Shown here: one piece after another, positions 12,879 through 23,200 of the stretch | Layout of the letters: the number at the start of each line of letters is the position of its first letter | Position numbering within the stretch: the first letter of the stretch is position 1 | Assembly: GCA_027924585.1 (NCBI GenBank) | Contig: BSBM01000994.1 | Location: 6,207,001 to 6,271,000, forward strand | From: Larix kaempferi | Taxonomy: Eukaryota > Streptophyta > Pinopsida > Pinales > Pinaceae | DNA: 64,000 bases | Reading direction: 5' to 3' | The notes under the pieces: generated by a model | Databases searched by the model: none | Seen by the model: the letters and a program-made list of their open reading frames with translations, nothing else | Told to the model about the DNA's origin: nothing | Made by a program: the position numbers and the translations under genes

Positions 12879-13468
12879 GTAAATAGAATCTATATACTTT
12901 ATTGAAGATTAATCACTTGTGCAATCTATTCGTTATAAATACTTGACAAAAAATATTGACTCTGTTTTGAGCAGGAAAGCAGTGATCCCCCTAATGTCGT
13001 GGAGGGAGAACAACAAATTGGAGATCATGCTTCGAACCCTGGTAATTAATTTATTCATATGCTACAATTTTACATATAGCATTGCAAATGGTAAACATTA
13101 ATTGTAGTTCACCATATTTCAACTGCAGAGCATGTAGAGGGTGAAACTATATAGGTTGAGCATGGACAAGAACATGAACTACATGATGTGGCCACACCAG
13201 GTAAAAAACACCTTTGTAATGTTTTTTTTAAATGAAATACTTGTCCTTATGATATCAAAATACAACGATGTAACATTTTCACATTGTTGCAGCAAATCCG
13301 AACCCCTTGCCGCAAAATCCACATCTAGATCAACACTCTAGGATACAGACATCACCACAAGTGCTTGATGAAGAACCAAGAACTGGAAGAGAAAGTCCAG
13401 ATGTAGATGCTCCTCTTAGAGATTATTTACCAATTATAAAGAGAAGAAAAAGAAGTAAAAAGAAGTGA

Positions 13469-14244
13469 CTGGAAAAATGTCATCTAATTATTTTTTATAA
13501 AAATATATCATCCATGATTTTTGGCCTAATGAATGAATGAATGGTTTAATGGTTTAATGATTCAGTGTAGTAAACTGTTACCTTTATTGAATGTCAGTTT
13601 TTATTGAATGAATGCATTGACTGAATGAATGAATGGTTTATTGAATTTTATCTTTTATTGTATGTATGTGTTGACTCAATGAAATAATGGTTTAATGAAT
13701 GTTAGCCTTTATTGAATGAATGGTAGATGAAAGTTCATGATGAAATATGGATGAATTTGCATGTTTTTTTTTTTCAAGTACATGCATTGGGTATGGGGAA
13801 TTGAGAGTGATGTGAGGGGGGGGAGGGGCCATAAGAGCTTCCACCTTCACGTGGTTGACCCTGTTCAGTAGAGAATATTAAATTATTCTCGAAACAGAGA
13901 GGAGCTCAATGAATGGCTACGATGTTGACTTTCTACAACTCACTCATGTGTCATCTAAATTTTGACAATTTCTTGGAGCTTGTTGTGATGTCTGGTTGCT
14001 CATCATAACCAATTTCGAGTTTCCACAACTTCAAAGGCTAAGTAAATGATGCACTGGAATCAATATCCTTAACCTTCTCTTTAATTTCCATGGAATCAAT
14101 ATCCTTAACCTCACATTAAACCCTTCCAAAACGGTCTATTTAACATTGAAGCCTGGCTTCTGCAGCATGATATTTTCAACTAATCCAGCATACACCAACA
14201 ACAATTAGAAACATGTTGCATGTTGTCAATGTTCATCATTTTTT
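13469..14244. repeat. Degenerate (GAAT)n-rich spacer, no gene
   Basis: Between about 13525 and 13740 the tetramer gaat and the phrase gaatgaatggtttaatg recur irregularly. A G-run lies near 13815 and gaatcaatatccttaacc is repeated near 14060-14110. No coding region was seen. Confidence 0.5.
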
Positions 14245-15060
14245 AGGGCTGCAACTTAACTGAGGAGATTCGAACCTGCGACCTATGTCTAGTCCCAAGT
14301 CTCAAGGCTAACACCTTCAAGCTTGAAGTGAAACTGACAATGGGAGACCACCTTCAAGCAGCTTGATTCATTCTGCATGCATTTCATAGTGGGAGATGAC
14401 GGGATACCACTTTGCTTGATTCATTATGCATGCATTTCACTATGCAATAGTCTTAAATTCCCTCTGCGCTTTCCCTCAATTAGTTTCTCGATTCAGCATG
14501 ACCCACGCCTGCTATCGAAGGAGTGTTTCCAGCGGTCTAGAGTTTCATCCTGGAAATGGTGACGATTCATGGTATTATGTTTCCCTTCGGCTGCAATATG
14601 ACAAACTCAAATCTCTCATATGAAGGTTTGTCTGACAAATGTGATGGTTTCGGTTTCTCGATTCAGCATGACCCAAACAATCACATTTGTCAGACAAACC
14701 TTCGTAGTGGACTATGAGTTTTCCATATTGCAACTGAAGGGAAACATAATACCATGAATTGTCACCATTACCAGGCTAAAACTCAAGACCGTTGGAAACA
14801 CTCCTTGGACGACGAGCGTGGGTCATATTGAATTGAGACACTAATTCAGGAAAAACGCAGTGAATCTGAGACCCTTGCATAGTAAAATGCATGCAGAAAA
14901 AATGAAGAGTATTGGGTGTCAAGAGAAATGGTTGTGGGACTTCGTATGAGAGGAAATGGTGATGGGAATTAATTGATAAGGCCAGGCTTGAAGGTGGTAG
15001 CCTTGGGACTAGACATAGGTCGCAGGTTTGAATCTCCTCAGTTCAGTTCGTACCCGGTTA
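14245..15060. mobile_element. Large foldback element (about 815 bp inverted repeat)
   Basis: The left arm (14245-14655) and right arm (about 14680-15060) are imperfect reverse complements along their length. Examples are gcgacctatgtctagtccc near 14278 against its complement near 15007, and the ggaaacactcc/ggagtgtttcc pair near 14796 and 14520. The centre at about 14660 holds a short extra copy of gtttctcgattcagcatgac. No transposase is present. The inner arm matches the small hairpin at 3251-3343. Confidence 0.7.
14990..15060 (+). repeat. tRNA-like (SINE-type) A/B boxes in the foldback arm
   Basis: In the right arm, a box-A-like TGGTAGCCTTGG is followed about 30 bp later by a box-B-like GGTTTGAATCT. 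The left arm holds the reverse complement with an even better B box (GGTTCGAATCT). This spacing and order are those of RNA polymerase III promoters in tRNA genes and tRNA-derived SINEs. No complete tRNA cloverleaf is visible. Confidence 0.35.
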
Positions 15061-16499
15061 TTCTTTCGATGCAAATTATAGATTTTATTTATTTTCCTTT
15101 GTCAACTTTATGTATCCCTTTATGTGTTTTCTTTATTTTCCTTTTTTAACATTATGTATCGCCTTGTGATAATTGGAATTGTTAATATCGAGTCACTCAT
15201 GAATGAATGTAAAGAGGATTTCCATGAAAATATGTTCCATCCAAACCTATCAAGTATATGTTTAGGTCAAAAATATTCTTGTAACAAAGCAATGAAAGAT
15301 ATTAGAAGCAAATGTAACAAATCCCTGAAAGAAGTTCCCGTAACATAGTGGTTTGTGATTGCAAGAATCCTTCAATTTACAGGGTGAAAATCATGGCCAT
15401 AGAGCTGCCACAGTTTAAAGACGTCAAAATTGCTGATCTAAAAGTGCACTTGATATGTTTGGAATATGGAATATATTACCGTTGAAATCATCTTTATGTT
15501 CATTCTAGAGTTTTGAGAAAACCAAAGATATATGAAACAATGCATTATGACAGTCCAACTTCACAATTGCCTCTTGAAATCAAGGTAAGACTAGTTGGAT
15601 ACGGTGGGACAAGTTCATTTGATAGGGGGAGTAGTTGGAGCAAATGAATTAAATGTTCATTTGCTTCGACTACTCCGCCTATTGATTGATCTTGATATTG
15701 TGTCTTGTAAATTATCCTTGTACCTTGCCATCTTCATCAACATTTTGCTGTTGGTTTTTTCATGCTAAAATGCTCCCCGTTATGCTACTTCAAACTTCAA
15801 CAAGGTTCTGTCAAGTAAATTCATAAAAGGTAAGCATGCATCATCATTCCATACTCCCTCAAATCTCTCCCTCTCTCTCATTGTTTTCTGAATCGTGCTT
15901 ACTACCTCTCCATCCTCCCTCTTCTACAACATTACCATTTTCAAGAAACAAACTCAACAAATGCTTGGACTTCTCAATCATCTCCTCATTTTGATTTTTT
16001 TTTTTAATGCAAGAACTCCTCTATTGCAATGATATTCAACACAATGTTGCTCTACTTCATCTCCACTCTTTTCCATAAACTTTTATGATACAACTGCTAT
16101 ATTTTTACTTTGGTTTTACCCACTCTGTTTTCTTTTGTTGCACTTTCAAATTCATCTGCAATGATATCAACACACTACACATTATGGAAATAAGACATTC
16201 ACATTTGCATCTTCCACTACTACATCTAATTAAATATCATCTCCTTGCAACTCCATCATTGTAACACCACTCTCTTCTATAGTGTCATCTTCTACAACAA
16301 CACCACTCACTATTGCAACATATATCCATTACAACTTTTCGATTGTTTCTTGAGTTTCTTGTACAAGCTCGACCTTTACCCCCAATATTTTCCTTATTGT
16401 ATTTTGCCACAATTAATTCTTCTACACCTTTATTTGGAATTATATCAACATACACTTCCAAACAATAATGTTTTTTTTTTTAAATTTCCAAATGGTGTC
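15061..16499. other. No recognisable gene; pyrimidine-rich in its second half
   Basis: Several short open frames exist (for example 15124-15348) but none resembles a known family. From about 15840 to 16460 the plus strand is notably pyrimidine-rich (tctccctctctctc and similar), giving long biased frames without domain content. Confidence 0.4.
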
Positions 16500-16880
16500 G
16501 GATAACCGACGGCCACAACAAAGACAACCGACGACTTTGCCATAGATCTAATGACAAACGACGTCGATGATTTTCCATTTTCAAGTGGGATGGGTGTCGG
16601 TTTTATGACCTCCACAGTGCACAAAACCAACTACTTTTCCATAGATCCGACGGCAAAAGACATAGGTGCTCAGCCATTTTCAAGTGGGATGGGTGTCGGT
16701 TTTTCGACCTCCATAGTGCACAAAACTGATGACTTTGCCATAGATCTGACGCCAAAAGACGTCGATGCTTAGCCATTTTCAGTTTTGAGTGGCGTCGGTT
16801 ATCCGACGGTTGTAGTGAAAAATACCGACGAGTATGCCATAGATCCAATGGCAAAAAGACATCGGATCCAAGACATTTTC
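16500..16880. repeat. 99-bp tandem array (about 3.5 copies)
   Basis: The phrase ccatagatc recurs at about 16540, 16639, 16738 and 16837, a period of 99 bp. Each unit carries cgtcggtt/ccgacgg inverted half-sites. Because 99 is a multiple of three, both strands look open here, which is an artefact of the period. Arrays rich in CCGACGG-type half-sites occur at the ends of plant DNA transposons, but no terminal CACTA motif could be located. Confidence 0.7.
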
Positions 16881-17880
16881 AGTTGTGACAGGCGTCATTT
16901 ATCTGACCTCCGATGGTGTCAAAGAACTGACAAAGTCTGAGCCATCAGTTTTAATATGAATTTGGACCGACGTTAAAAAAATACTGATATTTTCGAATAG
17001 TCGACCACAAGATGTAGAAAATCTGACTTTGTGGCCGTCAGATTTTGGATCCAAAAAACCCATTTTTGGCATCATCCTCCCTATTTCCCTTGCATGCTTG
17101 GTAAACCCAACTATATGTTGGCTTAGCATGAGTATGGAGCCTTGACTGTGAGAGAGCCTAGTTAACCCTCCTTACTGGATACACAACCCATCTTGGGGAT
17201 GGTATCTCAGCTAAAAGAGTATAAGATGGACAGAGGCCTATGGTTTGGTGGAACATTTCTCTCACCTAGCCAGTTGCTTGGATAGCTTCATTCCAAAGAT
17301 AAGTGCTTTATGTAGTGTAAAATGATGCTAGTTTTGCATATGTTATGTTATGTTTTTTATGTTCAAGTTATTGAATGAATGGTTAGATCAACTTGATCAA
17401 TAGGGAACTATGTATAAGCATGAGTATGAGGCTGAGTTTCATGTTTGAATGCTTCATCATTTGCATGAATTCATGTACTTCTAACCTTGCAGGTTATAGA
17501 TGTATTGACTAGCTTTAGTTTTATAATATGTGTTTAGTTATGCATTGCATTCACCCTTAAGAGGGACTACTTGGCTTCATCTGGAATTGGGGAAGGAAGT
17601 AGATAACCCCCTGTTGTGCTCAGGACCCCTCTGTGGGTCAAGTGTAAGGAGAACTCATGGAAGAAGGTAGGCAAAGTTCCTGCAGATGGGTGAAGAGGCG
17701 TAGAGGAGGTTTTGAGATAGCTTTCATTTGGAAAAATGGCCAAGTTGGAATCCTCCTATGTGGTAGGGGATCACACTAGTGTATAGAGATCTCCAAGAGA
17801 TTTCCAATGGTACCAAACTTGTCCAATTTGGTCCAGGGACAAGGAATTGATCACCCGGGGGAAGTTTCTAGGTGTAGGGG
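16881..17880. other. No gene; probably includes the start of a gypsy LTR
   Basis: No coding region. The LTR that ends at 18612 must begin upstream, but without a second copy I cannot place its 5' edge. It may lie anywhere from about 17100 to 17880. Confidence 0.35.
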
Positions 17881-18612
17881 TGTGTGATCTTGACTCTCTG
17901 AATACGTAATGCAAATTGTGGATTGCGGAGGTCGAGGACCAACCTTTGGATTTGCGTGGTTGGACTTCCGAATTTTCGAATCCGCAAGGTGGATTGCGGA
18001 TTGCGGAAGTCGGAAGGGAGATTTCCATGGAGTTGGCACGTTGGAATTATGACTTTCCACACCCGCAAAGTGGATTACGAATTATGGAAGTCGGAAGGAG
18101 AATTTTTCGGGACAACGAATTGAGTTTCCAATTTTCGAGTTTCGCATGCGGATTGCGGAAGTCGGAAGGGATATTTCCATGGAGTTGGCGCATTAGAATT
18201 ATGACTTTCCACACTCGTAAAGTGGATTGCGAATTACGGAAGTTGGAAGGAGAATTTTTCAAGACAACGAATTGAGTTTCCAATTTCCGAGTTTCGCATG
18301 CAGATTGCGGATTGTGGAATTCGAAGAAGTAATTCTTTGAAGTTGAGATTTTGGTGGTTCTGACATCCGAGTTCTACATTGCGGATTGCAGATTGCGGAA
18401 GTCAGAGGTGTGTTTTTCTGAAACTGTGTATTGTGGTTCCGCCTTTCCAAATTTTGCATTGCAGCTTGCAGATTGAGGATTGTGGATTGCAGATCGAAGC
18501 CCATTGCGGCTACATGTAAAAACATAGAGGATTAATGGATCATTTGAAAAAAAAAATTATTAGGTTGTCTCCCATCGCCTCTGAAGGCACCAAAGAGACA
18601 GGTGACGTGACA
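17881..18612 (+). mobile_element. Ty3/gypsy-type 5' LTR (3' portion; left edge unknown)
   Basis: The right boundary is fixed by a primer-binding site at 18615: the sequence ends ...gtgaca, has two spacer bases, then TGGTATCAGATCC. The interior carries a 152-bp tandem repeat. The gag coding relic of the same element begins about 390 bp downstream. No 3' LTR is present in the window, so the element is truncated. Confidence 0.55.
17993..18296. repeat. 152-bp tandem repeat inside the gypsy LTR
   Basis: atttccatggagttgg begins at 18021 and again at 18173, giving two full 152-bp units. Each contains gattgcggaagtcggaagg phrases, which also recur singly from 17920 to 18490. Such arrays in LTR U3 regions often hold promoter or enhancer motifs; that role is inference here. 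Confidence 0.7.
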
Positions 18613-18614
18613 AA

Positions 18615-18627
18615 TGGTATCAGATCC
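18615..18627 (+). other. Primer-binding site (initiator Met-tRNA type)
   Basis: TGGTATCAGATCC matches the TGGTATCAGAGC consensus complementary to the 3' end of plant initiator Met-tRNA, with one mismatch. It fixes the plus orientation of the gypsy element. Confidence 0.65.
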
Positions 18628-18997
18628 CAAGTTACAGCACTGGGGCTGCTTGGGCTGAACTGTGAATGAATTTACAGGCAGAGAAGTGCCCATGGAACTA
18701 TTTTTCCAAAAAAAATATTATGGTTGATTGTCCAAATGAGTAATTTCCAGATTTGTATGGATGTTTTGTGTTAATATGCATTCTTATGATGTCTGATAAA
18801 TGTCTCTGTAATGCACAATGTTGATAGATGATAATAGTTGAATCATACAACAGAGGTAGCATCCAAGGAAGCAGGAGAATGGTGAGCATAAACGATGCCC
18901 AATATCCTTATGAGCATGATGAGGATGTGTTGGGAGAGAATGTGCACATACTGAAACTGAATCCAATGGGAGAAGGGAGCAAATAAATCCCCATAAC

Positions 18998-20445
18998 TTG
19001 GTTGAAACCATGGTGATATTTAACGAGAGGTTGATGAAGGCAATGGAAGAGCAGCATCAGCTCAATGCCACCATTTTACCAAGCGTCACTCACATGCATC
19101 AGAGGATAAACCTTGGATCCAACCCAAGCAATGTAAGCAAAGAAGGAAGAGATGCAGAGAGTCGCTCTCGAGGTCGTTCTAGGAAGAGGAATCCAATCCA
19201 TGGAAGGAGTTCTGTGAGAAGAAAAAATAGAACACCATCCTCAAGATCTCTTTCCAATAGGTCATGTGACTCCAGATATTCTCAAAGAAGTCCAAGGCAT
19301 ACTTCCAGCAGAATGGAGAGAAGAAAGAAATTTAGAGGGATCCCACAAGGGGAATTTAGGAAGTAAAGGCATCCCACATTTGATGGAGAAATAAAGACAG
19401 GTCAAGAGGTAGAGGCATGGTTTGCTGGATGAAGAAGTACTTCAGAATGAATGATTATTCAGGAAATTAAAAGGCCAGAGTTGCCATTTACAATCTGAAT
19501 GGAAGAGCTTCATTTTGGTGGGATCACCTCATGCAAGTGAAGAGGATTAATGAAAAGAGGATCAGCTGGGAGCGGTTCAAAAGGTATTTCAAGGAAAAAT
19601 ACATATAATCTAGGTATTATGATAACAAGAGGAAAGAATTCAATGAACTTAGGTTGGGGAAGAATTCCATGGAAGAACATGTCCATAAGTTTTTGGATTT
19701 GTTAAGGTATGAAGATTACATCAAGGATGAAAGGGTAAAGATCCAATGTTTCCTTGGTAGTCTACCCCAAAATTTCAGAGATATGATTGAGTTTGCCAAT
19801 CCACCAAGTCTTGATGAGTCCATTAGAATGGCAATGCATTTCTATGAGCAGAGTAAAGGAAAAACAGAGGTTCATCCAGCATGGAAAGGAAATCTAAGAG
19901 GGAGGTTTGAACAAAGGAAAAGTGGATTCAAGCCACCATTCAGAAATCAGCCCGGATTTTTTCCACAGGGGCAGCAAGGAAGAAGTGGATTCAAGCTAGT
20001 AGTAGCAACAAAAAAATAATCAAAAGGACCACTTCAGTGTTGGGGATGTGGAGGGGACCACATGCTTAGAGATTGTCCACATCAGAGGGAGAATCCCCAA
20101 AGCTTGCACAACTTAGAAGAAGAAACTACAGTGGAAGATATGGCAAGGGAAACACCTTGAATTTATGCAACATTGGATGACCATTAGGAAGACCATCAAT
20201 CAGCAGTGGTAGAAGTTGAAGGTAAGATTGCTAAGCAATCTATTTTTGTTTTGATTGATCCAGGATCTACTCATAGTTATGTTTCGCCTAAGGTGGTTGA
20301 AGCTTTGTATCTTAATAAAATGAAGCATAACAAGTCTAGGCTAGTTCAAATAGCCACAGAGACTAAGAGAAAGGTGAGTGAAGTGGTGATGGAGTGCCCC
20401 ATGCATTTGAATGGATTCCTCACAAAAAAAAATTTGAATGTCCTA
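18998..20445 (+). pseudogene. Ty3/gypsy gag-protease relic
   Basis: The order is typical of plant gypsy gag-pol. A basic Arg/Ser-rich region (about 19130-19360) is followed by a Retrotrans_gag core with AIYNLNGRASFWWDHL and ISWERFKRYFKEKY (about 19480-19610), its C-terminal part (19654-19860), a zinc knuckle of the form CX2CX3HX4C at 20038-20076, and an aspartic protease start with LIDPGSTHSYVSP near 20250. The frame is cut by several stops (near 19365, 19430, 19608, 20017 and 20158) and by small shifts. The protease text stops making sense after LNVLPL at about 20445, where AT-rich DNA begins, so reverse transcriptase and integrase are missing. Confidence 0.8.
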
Positions 20446-21212
20446 CCATTAAAAATCTTAGTATGCATATGCTTTTGTATACTAACTAGTTATAAAATAA
20501 AATATTAAAATTTGAATATAAATAAATAAAAAATAACAATTTTTCATCTCAACAATAAACTAATTTAATTGGCAATGGAATATACATCTATATAAAATTT
20601 TATTTCATTTTCTAAATATATTTAATATATTTTATTCTTTTATTTTTTGTTTTAATTTGATTTATTATTTTTAATTTCATTCATTTCTAATTTTTTAATC
20701 TATTCGAAGTATAAGATACTTAAGATTAATAAGAATTCATAACAAAACTTATAAATAATCATATATAATAATGTGCTACATAAAATAAAAAGGAAAATAT
20801 GGTTTTTTAATTTTTAGAAAATTGAGATTATTTACATATAATATATAATTATTGAAATAAAAATCTTAATTCTAATAAAAATTAAAGTTCAAATTTTATT
20901 GAAATATAAAAATGAAATTAATATTCTTCCTTTTTTTACATAATTAAATTCAAAATATTAATTCATATCTTCAATTTTCCATTTGATGTTTACTATGAAA
21001 TATTCATTTTTAATATCCATCATATAATACTAATATTTTCATATCAATAATAATTATTGGTATAGTTACCAATCCTAGAGTAGCTACAAGACTAGAGTAT
21101 CTATAATAAGAGGAAAGAATATTAATTTCATGTAAAAAAAGGAAGAATATTAATTTCATGTAAAGAGTATCTATAATTAAATGAGTAGCTACAAGACTAG
21201 AGTATTTATAAT
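20446..21212. repeat. AT-rich rearranged block joining two gag copies
   Basis: Very AT-rich DNA with no coding capacity. It includes one arm of a 400-bp inverted repeat (20668-21076) and a short internal duplication: gtagctacaagactagagta occurs near 21083 and near 21185, each time leading into ataagaggaaagaat, which is itself the start of the copied gag piece. Confidence 0.6.
20668..21076 (+). repeat. Left arm of a 400-bp inverted repeat
   Basis: Nearly identical, in reverse complement, to 26566-26963. For example gaagtataagatacttaag here pairs with cttaagtatcttatacttc on the right, with scattered substitutions and small indels. The arms are about 5.5 kb apart. Confidence 0.8.
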
Positions 21213-21446
21213 AAGAGGAAAGAATTCAATGAACTTAGGTTGGGGAAGAATTCCATGGAAGAACATGTCCATAAGTTTTTGGATTTGTTAAGGTATGAAG
21301 ATTACATCAAGGATGAAAGGGTAAAGATCCAATGTTCCTTGGTAGTCTACCCCAAAATTTCAGAGATATGATTGAGTTTGTCAATCCACCAAGTCTAGAT
21401 GAGTCCATTAGAATGGCAATGCATTTCTATGAGCAGAGTAAAGGAA
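21213..21446 (+). repeat. Duplicated gypsy gag fragment
   Basis: A near-exact second copy of 19624-19862, covering the C-terminal Retrotrans_gag core, with only a few substitutions and a single-base deletion (caatgttcc against caatgtttcc). It ends abruptly at gagcagagtaaaggaa, where copia-family sequence begins. The high identity means the duplication is much younger than the stops in the original. Confidence 0.85.
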
Positions 21447-22010
21447 CATTGGATCATGTATGTATTTTGTATATGCATCATGTTGGATGCTTAGACCATG
21501 TATCTGTATATGTATCAGGTGGATACATTGTATGATTAGGTAGATCATGTATGTTGATATGTATCATGTATTTATATTTGTATCAGGTGGATACGCTGTG
21601 TGATCAAGTGGATCATGTATGATGATATGTATCAAGTAGATACTTGGTATGCATCAGGTAGATGCATTGTATGATCAAGATGATCATGGATGACGAGCTT
21701 CAGGATGCAACAAGATGTTGCAGTGATGATGATCAGGATGATCATGTGTACATCAGGATGATGTATGGTGAGTATTAGGTTGATACTCTGTGGTCGTGGA
21801 ACAGGTTGTGCAGATAAGCATATAATTTGTGACCTAGGAGATTTGCAAATAGTCTTTCGAGGTTTTGCCTATGGCATGTAATTTGTACCCTAGGATATCT
21901 GGCAAATGCTCTTTCAAGGTTTTGCTTGGGAGGACATATAATTTGTGCCCAGGGATATCTAGCAGGTGCTCTTTCGAGGTTTTTTCCTATGGCATGTAAT
22001 TTGTGCCCTG

Positions 22011-22280
22011 GGAGATCTGATAGGTTGAGCCGTGTGCTCATAATCAGTCCTGGGATGCTCTTTCGAGGTTTTTCCATGAGCACATGTAATTTGTGCCCTC
22101 GGAGATCCGATAGGTTGAGTCTTGTGCTCGTAATCAGTCCGGGGATGCTCTTTCGAGGTTTTGTGGTGACCACATGTAATTTGTGCCCTGGGAGATCTAA
22201 TAGGTTGAGCCTTGTGCTCGTAATCAGTCCTGGGATTCTCTTTCGAGGTTTTGTGGTGGGGTCACATGTAATAAGTCCTG
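22011..22280 (+). repeat. 90-bp tandem repeats in element B
   Basis: ggagatct/ccga phrases start at 22011, 22101 and 22191, exactly 90 bp apart, with shorter degenerate units upstream to about 21830. Each unit carries a ctctttcgaggttt core. As 90 is divisible by three, both strands appear open; there is no evidence of translation. Confidence 0.85.
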
Positions 22281-22595
22281 GAGATCTGGACAGGATGAAA
22301 AAGGCCTCAGATGCTCTTTAGGGTTCTTGCTAGTCAAGACACTCTTTTAAGGTTTTGTGATGCACGTAATAAGTCCTGAGATTTCCACGGTATGGCCAGT
22401 GATGATGAAGACCTGCAGGTGGTGGGCCTACATCAAGTATGAAAAAGGAGTGGCTCTGTAGAACTTCCTATGACAAGTAGAGTCAGAGATTGGTTGAGAT
22501 AGTAGCAGCAGTGACGATGATGATGACGATGATCCTGAGAAGAAGACTTGTCTAGAAGATCTGTGTCGAGAAATACCTTCCTAGTTAAGAGGGAG

Positions 22596-23200
22596 TGTTG
22601 ATGTATATGTAACTTCGAAATGTATTTCATCTATGTATTTAATATATATTTATTGTACCCTTATTAGAGATGTGTTATTCCTCTATAAGTAAGTGTCGTC
22701 ATGTGGATTGAAAAGTGTCACGAGTTGGTGTACTTGCCGATGGGTTATTAGACCACCATGTGTGGGGTCGGCCCTAAAATATATATTATATTATGGATGT
22801 ATCTAGATAGACAAGTCAACCCCATAGTGTAACTGGGCAAACAAGTTAGTATAAATAGAGATCGGGCGATCTCTATTTTGTTCATTCAGAAACTCACACT
22901 TCTCTCACTCAGAAAGTGGCGCACTAGTGAGGAGGAGGATCATCTGCGACTAGGAGACTATCTCAAGTGTATTTTGGTTGTACTTTGGTTGAGCCATTGC
23001 TCTCTCTATCTCTGAGGAAGTTGTGGGGTTTTTCACCTTAGGGTTTTCCCCACGGAAACTCTATGTCTCTTATATCTCATGCTTTTGATTCTTGTGATGC
23101 TTGTCATACTTATTGTGATTGTTATGCATTGATATACTGTATATGTTATTCTCTCAGTAAAGATCCTAGAGTATTGTGATTTAATGCTCAAAATTTAACA
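22596..23200 (+). mobile_element. 3' LTR of element B
   Basis: A 605-bp LTR running from TGTTGATGTA to ATTTAACA, with short inverted ends TGTT...AACA. It contains TATAAATA at 22850-22857. It is matched by the LTRs of elements C and D in reverse orientation. Confidence 0.85.
22850..22857 (+). promoter_or_regulatory. TATA box of element B LTR
   Basis: TATAAATA about 255 bp into the LTR, followed by AGAGATCGG. The same motif lies at the equivalent place in the other LTRs of the family (for example the complement at 40251-40258), so it is the likely transcription start signal. Confidence 0.6.

Larger units (their letters stand above)
9674..13468 (+). pseudogene. Decayed 13-exon gene: SET-domain protein with transposase-accessory-like C-terminal region
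   Basis: Thirteen blocks join in one logical frame across GT-AG introns: 9674-10408, 10525-10590, 10739-10777, 10900-10995, about 11112-11174, 11293-11526, 11631-11997, 12103-12441, 12540-12636, 12742-12878, 12975-13041, 13129-13200 and 13293-13468. Phases agree at nearly every junction; the acceptor of exon 5 is off by one base. The frame ends at TGA 13466 after a Lys/Arg-rich tail (KRRKRSKKK), likely a nuclear signal. Exon 1 carries a SET-like domain. The middle exons are low-complexity Ser/Pro/Asp-rich, and exons 8-10 hold a conserved-looking block. Seven in-frame stops (TAG at 10169, 10993, 11476, 11760, 12760 and 13152; TGA at 11637) and frameshifts near 12325 and in an A-run near 12820 make it non-functional. 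It may be a transposon gene or a captured host gene. The existence of the gene is well supported; its role is not. Confidence 0.75.
21447..23200 (+). mobile_element. Truncated copia element B (3' internal repeats plus 3' LTR)
   Basis: This is the 3' part of the same copia family as elements A, C and D, here on the plus strand. It begins at a sharp junction with the gag fragment, runs through the family's noncoding tandem-repeat module (21450-22570), then a purine tract (AAGAGGGAG, 22588-22595) and the LTR. Gag, pol, primer site and 5' LTR are absent. Its LTR is very close to that of element D by eye. Confidence 0.85.

Noticed and set aside
14990-15060. A true tRNA gene
   Set aside because: Box-A- and box-B-like motifs are present but no acceptor stem, anticodon arm or cloverleaf can be formed.
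16551-16854. Frames on both strands with 33-residue repeats
   Set aside because: Period of 99 bp is divisible by three; the array is noncoding DNA repeat.
17771-18525. Several overlapping frames on both strands
   Set aside because: Produced by the 152-bp and shorter repeats in the gypsy LTR.
21775-22321. Open frames on both strands with repeated 30-residue units
   Set aside because: They follow from a 90-bp noncoding tandem repeat inside copia element B; both strands are open at once, and similar false frames occur in elements C and D.
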